Of a stretch of DNA of 64,000 bases, positions 16,776 through 25,419 are shown in pieces (positions within the stretch are counted from its first letter, which is position 1; each line of letters starts with the position of its first letter). Below the pieces are notes generated by a model that saw only the letters and a program-made list of their open reading frames with translations, did not search any database and was not told the origin of the DNA. Made by a program: the position numbers and the translations under genes. Source of the DNA: Streptomyces sp. MNU76 (GTDB lineage Bacteria; Actinomycetota; Actinomycetes; Streptomycetales; Streptomycetaceae); assembly GCF_020982545.1 (NCBI RefSeq), contig NZ_JAJKLK010000001.1, forward strand, positions 1,054,001-1,118,000, given 5' to 3'.

Positions 16776-19700
16776 TCGACCGCAAGGCTCTGTTGAACGA
16801 CCTGAAGCAGCAGGTCAAGGTGGTCGAGACCGACCTCGGGCGACAGGTGAAGGCGCTGGGGGACGTCGGTGCGCGGCTGAGGGCTGAGTACGACCAGGCA
16901 CGCAAGCTGGGGCGTACGGCGGCGACGTGGAACGCGTGGCTGGACGAGCGGGTCACGCAGGTCGCGGTGGCGTGGGTGCTGGGGACGGTCTTCGTACGGT
17001 TCTGCGAGGACAACCGGCTGATCCCGGAGCCGTATCTGACGGGGCCGGACGGTGACCGCCGGGAGCTGGCGGAGTCTCGGTACGACGCGTATGTGGAGTC
17101 GGACGAGGACCCGACGTACCGGGGCTGGCTGGAGAAGGCGTTCGAGGAGCTGGGGCAGGGGCAGGCCGGACGGCTCCTCTTCGACAAGCGGCACAACCCG
17201 CTGTACCAGGTCCCGCTGTCGCATGACGGCGCGCGAGATCTGGTCGAGTTCTGGCGGGGGAGGGACGAGGCGGGCGTCCTCGTCCACGACTTCACCGACC
17301 CGCTGAACGAGGACGGCACGGAGGGGTGGGACACGCGGTTCCTGGGTGACCTGTACCAGGACTTGAGCGAGGCCGCGCGGAAGACGTATGCGCTGCTCCA
17401 GACGCCGGAGTTCGTGGAGGAGTTCATCCTCGACCGGACGATGAACCCGGCGGTGCGGGAGTTCGGGTACGAGGAACTGAAGATGATCGACCCTACGTGT
17501 GGGTCGGGGCACTTTGTGTTGGGGGCGTTTCGGCGGCTGGTGCGGCTGTGGGGGGAGGGGCAACCTGGGCGTGACGTGCATGAGCGAGTGAGGGCTGCGC
17601 TGGACTCGGTGCACGGGGTGGACATCAATCCGTTCGCGGTGGCTATTGCTCGGTTCCGGTTGTTGGTTGCGGCTATGGCGGCTAGTGGCGTGCGGACGCT
17701 GGGGGAGGCGGCGAAGTTTGAGTGGCCGGTGCACCTGGCGGCGGGCGACTCCCTCATTAAGGCTCGCCAGTTGGAGCTGACGCTGGGCAGTGATGAGGTC
17801 GGTTTCGACGACCCCCTGGCCTCGTTCGCATACGCCACGGAGGACGTGCACGAGCACCCGGAGATTCTGCAGCCGGGACGTTATCACGTCGTGGTTGGCA
17901 ACCCGCCGTATATCACTGTGAAGGATGCGAAGCTAAATGCTTTGTATCGGGAGCTATACAGCGCGTGTGCAGGAAAGTATGCACTTTCGGTGCCGTTTGC
18001 TCAGCGATTCTTCGAGCTGGCCAAGGGTGGAGAAAGTGATGGATCGGGTCGTGGATTGGTCGGTCAAATTACCGCGAACTCATTTATGAAACGAGAGTTC
18101 GGCACTAGGCTAATCGAAACATACTTCGGGCATAGTGTGGAGTTGACTGAAGTTATCGACACTTCGGGAGCTTACATTCCCGGCCACGGAACGCCAACGG
18201 TCATCCTGGTAGGCAAGAGGCGCGGACGTGGAAGACGTTCAGAGGTGATCCGCACGGTACGAGGTGTTCAAGGCGAGCCGAGCGAGCCGGAGAGGGCGGA
18301 GGAGGGGCTCGTCTGGAGTGCAATTGTCGACCAAATTGACAAGCCTGGGTCTGTAAGTCGGTGGGTCTCGGTTGAAGACCTCGATCGAGATCGTTACTTT
18401 GGTAGGCAGCCGTGGATCCTGACTGATGGTGGCCTTGAGATGGTTGAGCAGCTTGCTGCGCTATCGGTTGGCTTCGTCCGGGAGATCACCTCTGAGTCCG
18501 GGATCTCGTCGGTTACTGGAGAAGATGACCTTTACCTATTGCCTCGGAATGGCAGTATCGGGAGAAATCGCATCGAAGAGTCGCGACCTATGGTCACCGG
18601 CGATGTGATCCGTGATTATCAACTCACTCCGGCGTTTGATTCGGTATGGGTGTATAGTTCCGATTTTAAGGTGCAGTCATTGGAGCAGATTCCAGGCGCG
18701 GAGCGGTATCTGCGGCCCTATCGGGCAGCAATTTCGCATCGACGCCGGTTTGGCACTCCCATGCTCCAGCGGGGTCTGACTTGGTACGAATGGCAAGAGT
18801 TGTATCCTGCCAAGCTTAAAACGCCGCTCTCCATCGTCTTCGCATTCGTTGCCACTCACAACCATTTCGTCTTGGATCGAGGAGGGAAGGTATTCAAGCA
18901 GACTGCGCGGGTCGTAAAGCTGCGAGAGGGGGCAAGCGAGGAGGAGTACCTTAAGCTCCTGGGGTTGCTGAATAGCTCCACTGCTTGTTTTTGGCTAAAG
19001 ATGATGTGCCACAACAAGGGAGGGGGTGGTATCGGGGGCGGTATTGCTGAGGAGCACTGGGAGCAATTTTATGAATTCACGGGCACAAAGCTCGAAGAGT
19101 TTCCCCTCCCTGCTGAGTACCCCGTCCGGCTTGCCGCTGCCCTTGACAGTCTCGCTCACCAGTTTGCCGCCACCAGTCCCGCAGTCGTAGCTGCGAAGGC
19201 GCCCCCCAGCGCATTCAACCTCCGCGAAGCCTGCGTTGGCTGGGAGACTACCTGCGCCCGCATGGTCACTCTCCAAGAGGAGCTGGACTGGCAGGTCTAC
19301 TCGCTCTATAACCTCCACTCCGAAGACCTTCGCGTCTCCGAGGACCCCGAGGACCCCAACATCCCGAAACTCGCCCTCGGTGAGCGCGCCTTTGAGATCG
19401 TCCTCGCGCGCCGAGTAGCCGCAGGCGAGGCTAGCGACGAGTGGTTCAAGCGGCACAACTCCACCCCGATTACGGAGATCCCCGCCCACTGGCCCGCCCC
19501 ATACCAAGAGATCGTCCAGAAGCGCATCGACGCTATCGAGTCGAACCGCGCCATTGGCATGGTCGAGCGCCCCGAGTACAAGCGCCGCTGGGCCACCGAG
19601 GGTTGGGACGCGCTCCAGGAGAAGGCCCTGCGCTCCTGGCTGCTCGACCGTATGGAGAATCGGGACCACTGGTTCGACGAGAACGGTCAGCCCGCCATCC

Positions 19701-20386
19701 TCACCCTGGCTCGCCTCACCGACGCCCTCTCCCGTGACGAGGACTTCGTCTCCGTCGCCAAGCTCTACGCGCCCCGCAAGGAACTCGCCAAGGTCGTCGC
19801 CGAGTTGATCACCGACGAGCACGTGCCGTTCCTCTCCGCCCTGCGCTACAAGCTCTCCGGGCTCAAGAAGCGCGCCGACTGGGAAGATGTGTGGGACCTC
19901 CAGCGCAAGGAGGACGCCGCGCCCGACGAGCCCGCCAAGCGGAAGATTCGGGACTCCATCCCCGTACCGCCGAAGTACACCTCGGCCGACTTCCTCCGCC
20001 CCTCCTACTGGAGGGCGCGCGGCAAGCTCGACGTGCCCAAGGAGCGGTTCATCTCCTACGGGCAGACCAACGCCGCCACCCCCGAGCTGTACGGGTGGGC
20101 CGGCTGGGACCACCGCGAGCAGGCGCAGGCCCTCGCCACCTATTTCACCAACACCGCACTGTCCACCGAGGAGATCACACCGTTCCTCGCCGGCCTGCTG
20201 GAACTCCAGCCGTGGCTGTCCCAGTGGCACAACGAGTTCGACATGCTCTACAGCGGCTCCCCGGCCGACTTCTTCGCCGGTTACCGCCAGCAGAAGCAGG
20301 GCGAGCACGGCCTCACCGACGACGACCTCCGTGCCTGGCGTCCTGCGGCCGCGACCCGAGGTCGTCGCGCAGCAGCGAAGCCGTAG
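16772..20386 (+). CDS. pglX: PglX, BREX type 2 adenine-specific DNA methyltransferase
   Basis: 1,204 residues. An N-terminal helical region leads to SAM motif I, DPTCGSGHF (D240), and catalytic motif IV, NPPY (N377), in the gamma-class N6-adenine arrangement. The rest holds the target-recognition part and a C-terminal helical domain. The GTG start has GGGAGA upstream and overlaps the pglW stop. In S. coelicolor, PglX is a methyltransferase thought to mark DNA and to be toxic without PglZ. Roughly 17,880-19,100 is much richer in A/T and rare codons (ATA, CTA, AAT) than both ends, suggesting that the recognition part was replaced by recombination. The last 74 bp overlap the convergent ATPase gene. 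Confidence 0.95.
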   Translation: MIDRKALLNDLKQQVKVVETDLGRQVKALGDVGARLRAEYDQARKLGRTAATWNAWLDERVTQVAVAWVLGTVFVRFCEDNRLIPEPYLTGPDGDRRELAESRYDAYVESDEDPTYRGWLEKAFEELGQGQAGRLLFDKRHNPLYQVPLSHDGARDLVEFWRGRDEAGVLVHDFTDPLNEDGTEGWDTRFLGDLYQDLSEAARKTYALLQTPEFVEEFILDRTMNPAVREFGYEELKMIDPTCGSGHFVLGAFRRLVRLWGEGQPGRDVHERVRAALDSVHGVDINPFAVAIARFRLLVAAMAASGVRTLGEAAKFEWPVHLAAGDSLIKARQLELTLGSDEVGFDDPLASFAYATEDVHEHPEILQPGRYHVVVGNPPYITVKDAKLNALYRELYSACAGKYALSVPFAQRFFELAKGGESDGSGRGLVGQITANSFMKREFGTRLIETYFGHSVELTEVIDTSGAYIPGHGTPTVILVGKRRGRGRRSEVIRTVRGVQGEPSEPERAEEGLVWSAIVDQIDKPGSVSRWVSVEDLDRDRYFGRQPWILTDGGLEMVEQLAALSVGFVREITSESGISSVTGEDDLYLLPRNGSIGRNRIEESRPMVTGDVIRDYQLTPAFDSVWVYSSDFKVQSLEQIPGAERYLRPYRAAISHRRRFGTPMLQRGLTWYEWQELYPAKLKTPLSIVFAFVATHNHFVLDRGGKVFKQTARVVKLREGASEEEYLKLLGLLNSSTACFWLKMMCHNKGGGGIGGGIAEEHWEQFYEFTGTKLEEFPLPAEYPVRLAAALDSLAHQFAATSPAVVAAKAPPSAFNLREACVGWETTCARMVTLQEELDWQVYSLYNLHSEDLRVSEDPEDPNIPKLALGERAFEIVLARRVAAGEASDEWFKRHNSTPITEIPAHWPAPYQEIVQKRIDAIESNRAIGMVERPEYKRRWATEGWDALQEKALRSWLLDRMENRDHWFDENGQPAILTLARLTDALSRDEDFVSVAKLYAPRKELAKVVAELITDEHVPFLSALRYKLSGLKKRADWEDVWDLQRKEDAAPDEPAKRKIRDSIPVPPKYTSADFLRPSYWRARGKLDVPKERFISYGQTNAATPELYGWAGWDHREQAQALATYFTNTALSTEEITPFLAGLLELQPWLSQWHNEFDMLYSGSPADFFAGYRQQKQGEHGLTDDDLRAWRPAAATRGRRAAAKP

Positions 20387-20903
20387 CCAGGAGTAGTTCG
20401 ACGTCGGTCGGTTCGGGGGCCACCCGGTGCGTGCGCGGGTGGCCCTGTTGCTGCACGTGCAGCTCAGCCCACACGGTTTTTCCCGGGGCGGCATGGCGAG
20501 GGGTGATGCCCCAGTCGTCCGAAAGGGCGGCGACGAGGAGCAGGCCCCGGCCGGACTCGGACAGCGAGTCGGTCACCGGAGGGCTGGACGGAGGCTGCTT
20601 CTCGGCGCGGGTGTCGGTCACCTCGACACGGACGATGCCCTCGCCCAGGACGAGGTGAAGGTGGAAGTCCCGGCCGGGGACATGCCCGTGGCGTACGGCG
20701 TTGGCGGCGAGTTCCGCCGTGATGAGGGTGAGTGTTTCGTTGACGTGGGTGGTGTAGGAGTGGCCCCAGTCGTCCAGGCGGTGTGAGACGAGTCGGCGGG
20801 CGAGGCGGGCACCGCGCGGCGTCGAGGTGAAGCGCATGGTGAACTCGCGTTCGGGTGTGAGGCGCTGTGGCATATGCCCGTTCGGGGGAGTTGCTGACTT
20901 CAT
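20313..20903 (-). CDS. ATP-binding protein of the RsbW/anti-sigma HATPase family
   Basis: 196 residues with a GHKL-type ATPase core: the N box ITAELAANAVRHGHV with the conserved Glu/Asn, VEVTDTRAEKQP as the G1 box, and ESGRGLLLVAALSDDWG as the G2 box. Such short regulators are abundant in Streptomyces and pair with XRE/DUF397 genes; some act as anti-sigma kinases. The gene is convergent with pglX and overlaps its 3' end. It is divergent from the next regulator, so 20904-21064 holds both promoters. A decayed copy of the same gene lies at 31.7-31.9 kb. Confidence 0.85.
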   Translation of the reverse strand: MKSATPPNGHMPQRLTPEREFTMRFTSTPRGARLARRLVSHRLDDWGHSYTTHVNETLTLITAELAANAVRHGHVPGRDFHLHLVLGEGIVRVEVTDTRAEKQPPSSPPVTDSLSESGRGLLLVAALSDDWGITPRHAAPGKTVWAELHVQQQGHPRTHRVAPEPTDVELLLATASLLRDDLGSRPQDARHGGRRR

Positions 20904-21064
20904 GGGGTAGACGGTCGCGGACTCTGCGTAGCTTTGACCAGGAGTGATGTGCTGACGGGTACGGGCTGTACACGCGGGCGGTGCGCTTGTACGTGGTGGT
21001 GGGCGTGACCGGTTCCCGGGCCCCGAGTTGGCCGACCGGGTGGTTGTACGAGAGGAGCTGCGGC

Positions 21065-21895
21065 GTGGACGACGAGGTTCAGCAGCCGGAGTACGAGGTC
21101 GGGACGGGCATGCTGTGCGTGTTCGGGAGGCAGTTGAAGCTGTTCCGGGAGCGGGCGGGGATGGACCGCGCGGCGCTCGGGTCGCTGACCGGGTACTCGG
21201 CCTCGACGATCGCGTCGTTCGAGCAGGCGAGACGTATCCCGCCGCCGTAGTTTATCGACCGGGTTGATGAAGTGCTGGGCGCGGGTGGGGTGTTGAGCGC
21301 CAGCAAGGAGGAGGTGGCTCGGGCTCAGTATCCGGCGTTCTTCCGGGACGCGGCCAAGTTGGAGGCCGAAGCGGTTGAGCTTCATGTGTACGCGAACCAG
21401 GCGGTCCCCGGGCTGTTGCAGACAGAGGAGTACGCGCGGGCGATCTTCATGATGATGCGACCGCCCATGGCTGACGAACTGATCGAACAGCGAGTGTCCG
21501 CGCGCCTGGCTCGGCAGGAAATCTTGTCCAGTCGTGTCGCGCCGCTCGCCAGCTTTGCCATCGATGAGGCCGTGCTGAGGCGTCCGATCGGAGGACGAGG
21601 AGTCCTGCGCGGCCAGCTTGAGCACATCCTCCTGATGGGGGAGCGGCGGAACGTCGAGATCCAGGTGATGCCGCTCGACCGTGAGGAGAACGCCGGGATG
21701 GCTGGTCCCTTCACCTTGATCGAGACGAAGGAAGGGCGGAGGATCGCGTACGCCGAGGTACAGAACGTGAGCCGCCTGCAGACGGAGCGGGAGCGGGTCC
21801 GGGCGCTGGAGGTCAAGTATGGAATCATCCGGGCGCAGGCCCTGACTCCTCGTGAATCATTGGCGTACGTAGAGAAGTTGCTGGGAGAGCCATGA
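21065..21895 (+). pseudogene. XRE-family regulator with DUF5753 domain, in-frame TAG at 21248
   Basis: The GTG start is preceded by GAGGAG. The N-terminus is an XRE helix-turn-helix (LCVFGRQLKLFRERAGMDRA, TGYSASTIASFEQARRIP). The same frame then meets TAG at 21248-21250, where relatives have lysine (AAG to TAG). It continues as FIDRVDEVLGAGG and a full DUF5753 effector domain ([57 protein letters not shown]). A GTG at 21272 could restart translation of the C-terminal part without the DNA-binding domain. It overlaps the DUF397 gene by ATGA. Confidence 0.8.
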
Positions 21896-22095
21896 ACGCG
21901 CACGTACATCAGCAGCACATAGACGAGTTGGCGTGGCGCAAGAGCAGCTACAGCAGCGAGGAGGGCGGCGAATGCGTCGAGGTTGCCGCCCGCCCCGGCA
22001 CCGTCCACGTCCGCGACTCAAAGGACACAACCCGCGCCGCCCTGGCCGTAGACCCCACGACGTGGACCGCGTTCGTCGAGTTCGCGGCACTCTGA
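21892..22095 (+). CDS. DUF397 domain protein
   Basis: A 67-residue protein with the DUF397 signature: [18 protein letters not shown], then VHVRDSKD and the TTWTAFVEF end. DUF397 proteins are small partners of XRE/DUF5753 regulators in Streptomyces, where they can modulate the regulator and act in toxin-antitoxin-like or developmental switches. Its ATG overlaps the stop of the regulator upstream, so it is co-translated with it; with that regulator carrying a stop codon, its control is probably altered. Confidence 0.9.
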   Translation: MNAHVHQQHIDELAWRKSSYSSEEGGECVEVAARPGTVHVRDSKDTTRAALAVDPTTWTAFVEFAAL

Positions 22096-22353
22096 CAGGC
22101 GCAGGGCCCCTCGGCGGTCGGAACGGGCCCGCCTCTGTGTGGGGGCCGGACGGATAGGCCGACTTCACCCATGGCGTGAACGACGGGCGAACCCCCGAGC
22201 AGCTCTGTCACCCGTCGGCGCCCTGCTCCAACTCCGGAGCTGGGCGCCAACAGGGAGCGGGTTCGTAAGGCCCTCGGGCCCGGCAGAGCGCGTATCGAGC
22301 CGCGAGCATGTGCCGTAGGCGGGGTGCTCGACGCCCTTCAGTGCACCGAGGAA

Positions 22354-23085
22354 TCAGACTTGCGAGTCCTCGGGCGTCGGCGGTGTGCTAGGTGTCAGCC
22401 CCGGCCAAGACTCAGGCGCCGGGCCGAACGCGCGACGACTGGCCCGCACCGCCAGAGCGGCGAGGGCAGCGTTGGCGCCCCCACCGATCACGGCACCGAT
22501 ACCGAACGGTGCCACGCGACTGAGAACGATGATCCCCTGCTTGGTCCCGTACTTCGTGATGAAGTGCGGCCCCAGGATTTTGTTGATCTGGCGCAACGTC
22601 TCGACCGGCACCTTGGCGACGACCTGGCGTCCCCAGTGCTGCCCCGTACGCCCGGCGACCTTGCCGATGGTGGTGGAGCCGCTCCCGCCGAGCATGACTC
22701 CCATCACGATCGTTCGGCGGCGCTCGACCTCGTCGATGGGGACTCCGTGGACCTCGGCGACCGACAGCGCGAAGAGGGCGCTCAGCTCCAGGGACGAGAG
22801 GGTCTCGCCCGCCGAAAGTGCCAGTGCGACTCCCGTGCCGACGCCGGGCGCCGCCGCGGTTCCTCCCACCGCGGCACCCGTCCCGGTCAGAGCGCTGACA
22901 TACATACGCTCCAGGCTGCGGATCACCTGAGCCGGTGTCGACTCCGGGTTCCGCTGGCGGGCCCGTGCGATGTTCTTGCGCACCAGCGGGGTCTGGAGGT
23001 TGATCGCCTTGTCCAGGAGTTCGAGCACTCGCTGCCCACGTCCGGCGGCTTCCGGATCCGGTCCGGCGTTTGCGTCTGTCGTCAT
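22354..23085 (-). CDS. Uncharacterised glycine-rich, membrane-associated protein
   Basis: 243 residues from ATG 23085 (a longer frame reaches 23310 but lacks protein-like composition). There is a helical N-terminus (LLDKAINLQTPLVRKNIARA), a glycine-rich hydrophobic stretch ALTGTGAAVGGTAAAPGVG, and a second hydrophobic glycine run near the end (GIGAVIGGGANAALAALAV). The pattern resembles EcsC-type proteins, but the match is not firm. It lies alone between the two regulator sets of the cargo region. 23086-23356 shows no gene. Confidence 0.65.
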   Translation of the reverse strand: MTTDANAGPDPEAAGRGQRVLELLDKAINLQTPLVRKNIARARQRNPESTPAQVIRSLERMYVSALTGTGAAVGGTAAAPGVGTGVALALSAGETLSSLELSALFALSVAEVHGVPIDEVERRRTIVMGVMLGGSGSTTIGKVAGRTGQHWGRQVVAKVPVETLRQINKILGPHFITKYGTKQGIIVLSRVAPFGIGAVIGGGANAALAALAVRASRRAFGPAPESWPGLTPSTPPTPEDSQV

Positions 23086-23356
23086 GCCTTGGCCCCCCAA
23101 GTCGTCATGTGCCAACCGAAACTGCCATGCAATCAGCCGAACGGACCTTTCGCCAGACGGAACAGGCCATCGAAGGGGTAACGGACACGGCGGACGCCGA
23201 CGCCTCTGCGATGCGGTGGGCGCGGGCTTCGACGTCTTGCCTGTGCGGTTCCGGCAGGTCGTCGAAACGAGGTACCCCCGGCGGGCCATGACCCGCAACC
23301 CGGCGATCAACCGCGTGAGGTCTACGCCTCGGAGTCGCGGGCACCCATGACGTTCG

Positions 23357-24207
23357 TCAACGCTGATTCAGAGCCCGGCGGGCCGAGTTGATGACGTGAT
23401 GAGCCTCGGCCCCGTACACCGCCGATTCGCTGAGCGTGTTCCAGACCTTCTTGTGCAGGGCGACGCTGTCGGCGTCGTCCAGCCACAGCTCCGCATGCCA
23501 GTCCTCGGCGATGACGAGCCTGTCGTCGAGGATCCAGAAGCCGTTGGCCGTCGGGATCTTGAGCGAGGCGCGGAGCGGAATGATCCCCAGTTCCACTGTG
23601 TCCATGCCGATGACGCCCGCGAGGCGGTCGAGTTGGCCGGCGAGGACGGACGGAGGACCTATCAGGGCGTGCAGGGCGGCCTCCCAGACCAGGGCGTGGA
23701 ACGTCCGGCCCGTTTCGTACAGCCAGTCCTGGCGTCGCATGCGTGCTCGGACCGCAGCGTCCGTGTCGCGGACCGAACCCTGAAGATCCGCGTACCGCAG
23801 GAAGATGTGCCGCGCGTAGTCGGCTGCCTGCAGCATGCCGGGAACGACGGCCTCCTCCCAGGCGTGGATGACCTGGGAACGCTCGACCTCATGGTTCCAC
23901 CTGTCCTGCACGGGCCGGTGCCGACGGCCAGTTGCCGGCGCCAGGAGCGGATGTGGGACTCGAAGCCCTTGAGCCGGGCGTCCAGTTCGTCGAAGACGTC
24001 CGGCCGGCCGACACCTTGGGCCCAGGCGCGCAGGTCTTCGCCGGTGGCGGTCTGCCGGCCGTTCTCCAGCTTGTAGATCTTGGAGTGTGGCCAGCCGAGT
24101 CGCCGAGCGAGTTGCGTGCCGGTGAGCCGACCTCCAGGGGCTGACAGCCGGAGTTCCCTCAGCCGCAGCCCGAGGGCCTCCCTTGCCTGCTGGAAGTCTG
24201 TGCTCAC
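23357..24207 (-). pseudogene. XRE-family regulator with DUF5753 domain, frameshifted
   Basis: From GTG 24207 the first frame encodes an XRE helix-turn-helix (RLTGTQLARRLGWPHSKIYK) and linker to RSWRRQLAVG. Near 23929 one base is missing: adding a C gives the usual HRPVQDRWNHEVERSQVIH junction and an open DUF5753 frame to 23357 (VVPGMLQAADYARHIFLRY, MDTVELGIIPLRASLKIP, ANGFWILDDRLVIAEDW). Relatives are single continuous proteins of about 285 residues. It follows the DUF6879 gene by 12 bp on the same strand, the usual pairing. Confidence 0.8.
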
Positions 24208-24219
24208 TGGTTCCGCTCG

Positions 24220-24957
24220 CTAGTGGTCGGCACCGAGTCGCGCGGCGAACTCGTCGTACGACGCGGACCCGTGCACGGCGGCGTCGCGGACCTGGCAGTA
24301 CCGCAGGACCTCGGCGGGTTCCGTGATGACCTCGACGTCGTGGAAGGCGTCCTCGTCGTCGAAGCGCAACACGGCCACCAACCGACTGTCGAAGATCCAG
24401 AAGTCCTCGGCGGGCAGCCGGAGCCGGTCGGCGTCCTCGCGCCACAGGTTTCGCACGTCCTCGCCCGTGGCCGCGTTGCACCTCGCACAGTCCAGCAGGA
24501 ACAACTGTCCCTCGGTCGGCGGGTCGTCGACCACGCGCACCCGCCCCACGTACTTGCCGTCGGCCGTCTGACGGTGGATGTTCATGCACCACTCGCTGTC
24601 GAGGTCGCACGGAGCCGTGCCGGTCGCAAGGAACTCCGCGTACCCGGGGTCCTCCCGGTCCGACGCGTAGCCCCGCCGTGTCTCCAGATGCCAGGCCGAG
24701 TGCTCGAAAGTCTCGAAGAGCCGCCTGAACTCCTCCAGGCCGATCAGCTTGGGCACGCGGGTGACCTCCTTGGGCCCGTGATGGACGAGGAGTTCACGCG
24801 GCACGACCACTGCGGCATCTCCAGGGCCGAGGTGCTGAAGCTGGGCGACGTCCTCGGGGTCGGTGAGCGGTGTTCCCTGGACGATGATCTCACCGGAGTC
24901 GAGGTCCTCACTGCTCCTCCCGGTCATTGTTTTGAATGCGGAGGGAAATTCCTTCAC
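24220..24957 (-). CDS. DUF6879 family protein
   Basis: 245 residues. The core from about residue 75 reads IGLEEFRRLFETFEHSAWHL, then a DREDPGY and ...WREDADRLRLPAEDFWIFDS region, typical of DUF6879. These proteins sit next to XRE/DUF5753 genes, and that partner follows 12 bp downstream. The N-terminal 70 residues (EIIVQGTPLTDPEDVAQLQH) are an extra part. The start is uncertain between GTG 24957 and ATG 24927. GC drops sharply just upstream, where the toxin-immunity cassette begins. Confidence 0.8.
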   Translation of the reverse strand: MKEFPSAFKTMTGRSSEDLDSGEIIVQGTPLTDPEDVAQLQHLGPGDAAVVVPRELLVHHGPKEVTRVPKLIGLEEFRRLFETFEHSAWHLETRRGYASDREDPGYAEFLATGTAPCDLDSEWCMNIHRQTADGKYVGRVRVVDDPPTEGQLFLLDCARCNAATGEDVRNLWREDADRLRLPAEDFWIFDSRLVAVLRFDDEDAFHDVEVITEPAEVLRYCQVRDAAVHGSASYDEFAARLGADH

Positions 24958-25034
24958 TCATCTCGTATATCTTGGGTTCTCGACGATTTCCCCCGAAAAC
25001 TCAAGCTCAAGGAGCGTGCATCTCTTTGCTGGAT

Positions 25035-25415
25035 TTATTTCCACGTATTGAGAACTGTGGTGCAAAAATCTTCGGGTGGCAGGTATGAGTGGTCTTCTAC
25101 ATAGTGGACGATCATAGCTGGAGATGCGTACACGGTCCCTCGGGTACTTGTGACATGGATCTCGCCGCTGCCGATGAACAAATTTCCACGAGACGTGTGC
25201 TCTCTAGCTGTTCTGAAGTCTGGACATAGATCGCAGAAATGCATACCGCGTTGCACGTTGACCTTCATGGCGGCAAGTTGGACAAGCGCTGCAATCAAGC
25301 CATCCGGTGCAACTCCAGTGACATATGGATGCTCTCGGGAAAGCCATCCGACATTTAGCATTTCCTGGTCGGTCGTGTTGTATGTATACGGGCTGAGGTC
25401 GGGATAGTATGCCAT
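25035..25415 (-). CDS. Probable immunity protein of the Rhs toxin (DUF7919-like)
   Basis: A 126-residue cytoplasmic protein: MAYYPDLSPYTYNTTDQE, VGWLSREHPYVTG, a CDLCPDFR cysteine pair, IHVTSTRGTVYASP and VHYVEDHSYLPPEDF. The pattern fits a family of small proteins found after polymorphic toxins (I recall it as DUF7919; not checked). It starts 4 bases after the Rhs stop and shares its AT-rich base use, as expected for a toxin tip and its cognate immunity gene moved as one cassette. Binding to and neutralising the Rhs tip is inferred from position. Confidence 0.7.
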   Translation of the reverse strand: MAYYPDLSPYTYNTTDQEMLNVGWLSREHPYVTGVAPDGLIAALVQLAAMKVNVQRGMHFCDLCPDFRTAREHTSRGNLFIGSGEIHVTSTRGTVYASPAMIVHYVEDHSYLPPEDFCTTVLNTWK

Positions 25416-25419
25416 ATAT

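Noticed and set aside
22105..22155. Possible hairpin after the DUF397 gene
   Set aside because: Complementarity between the GGGCCC tracts is short and broken; not enough for a terminator call.
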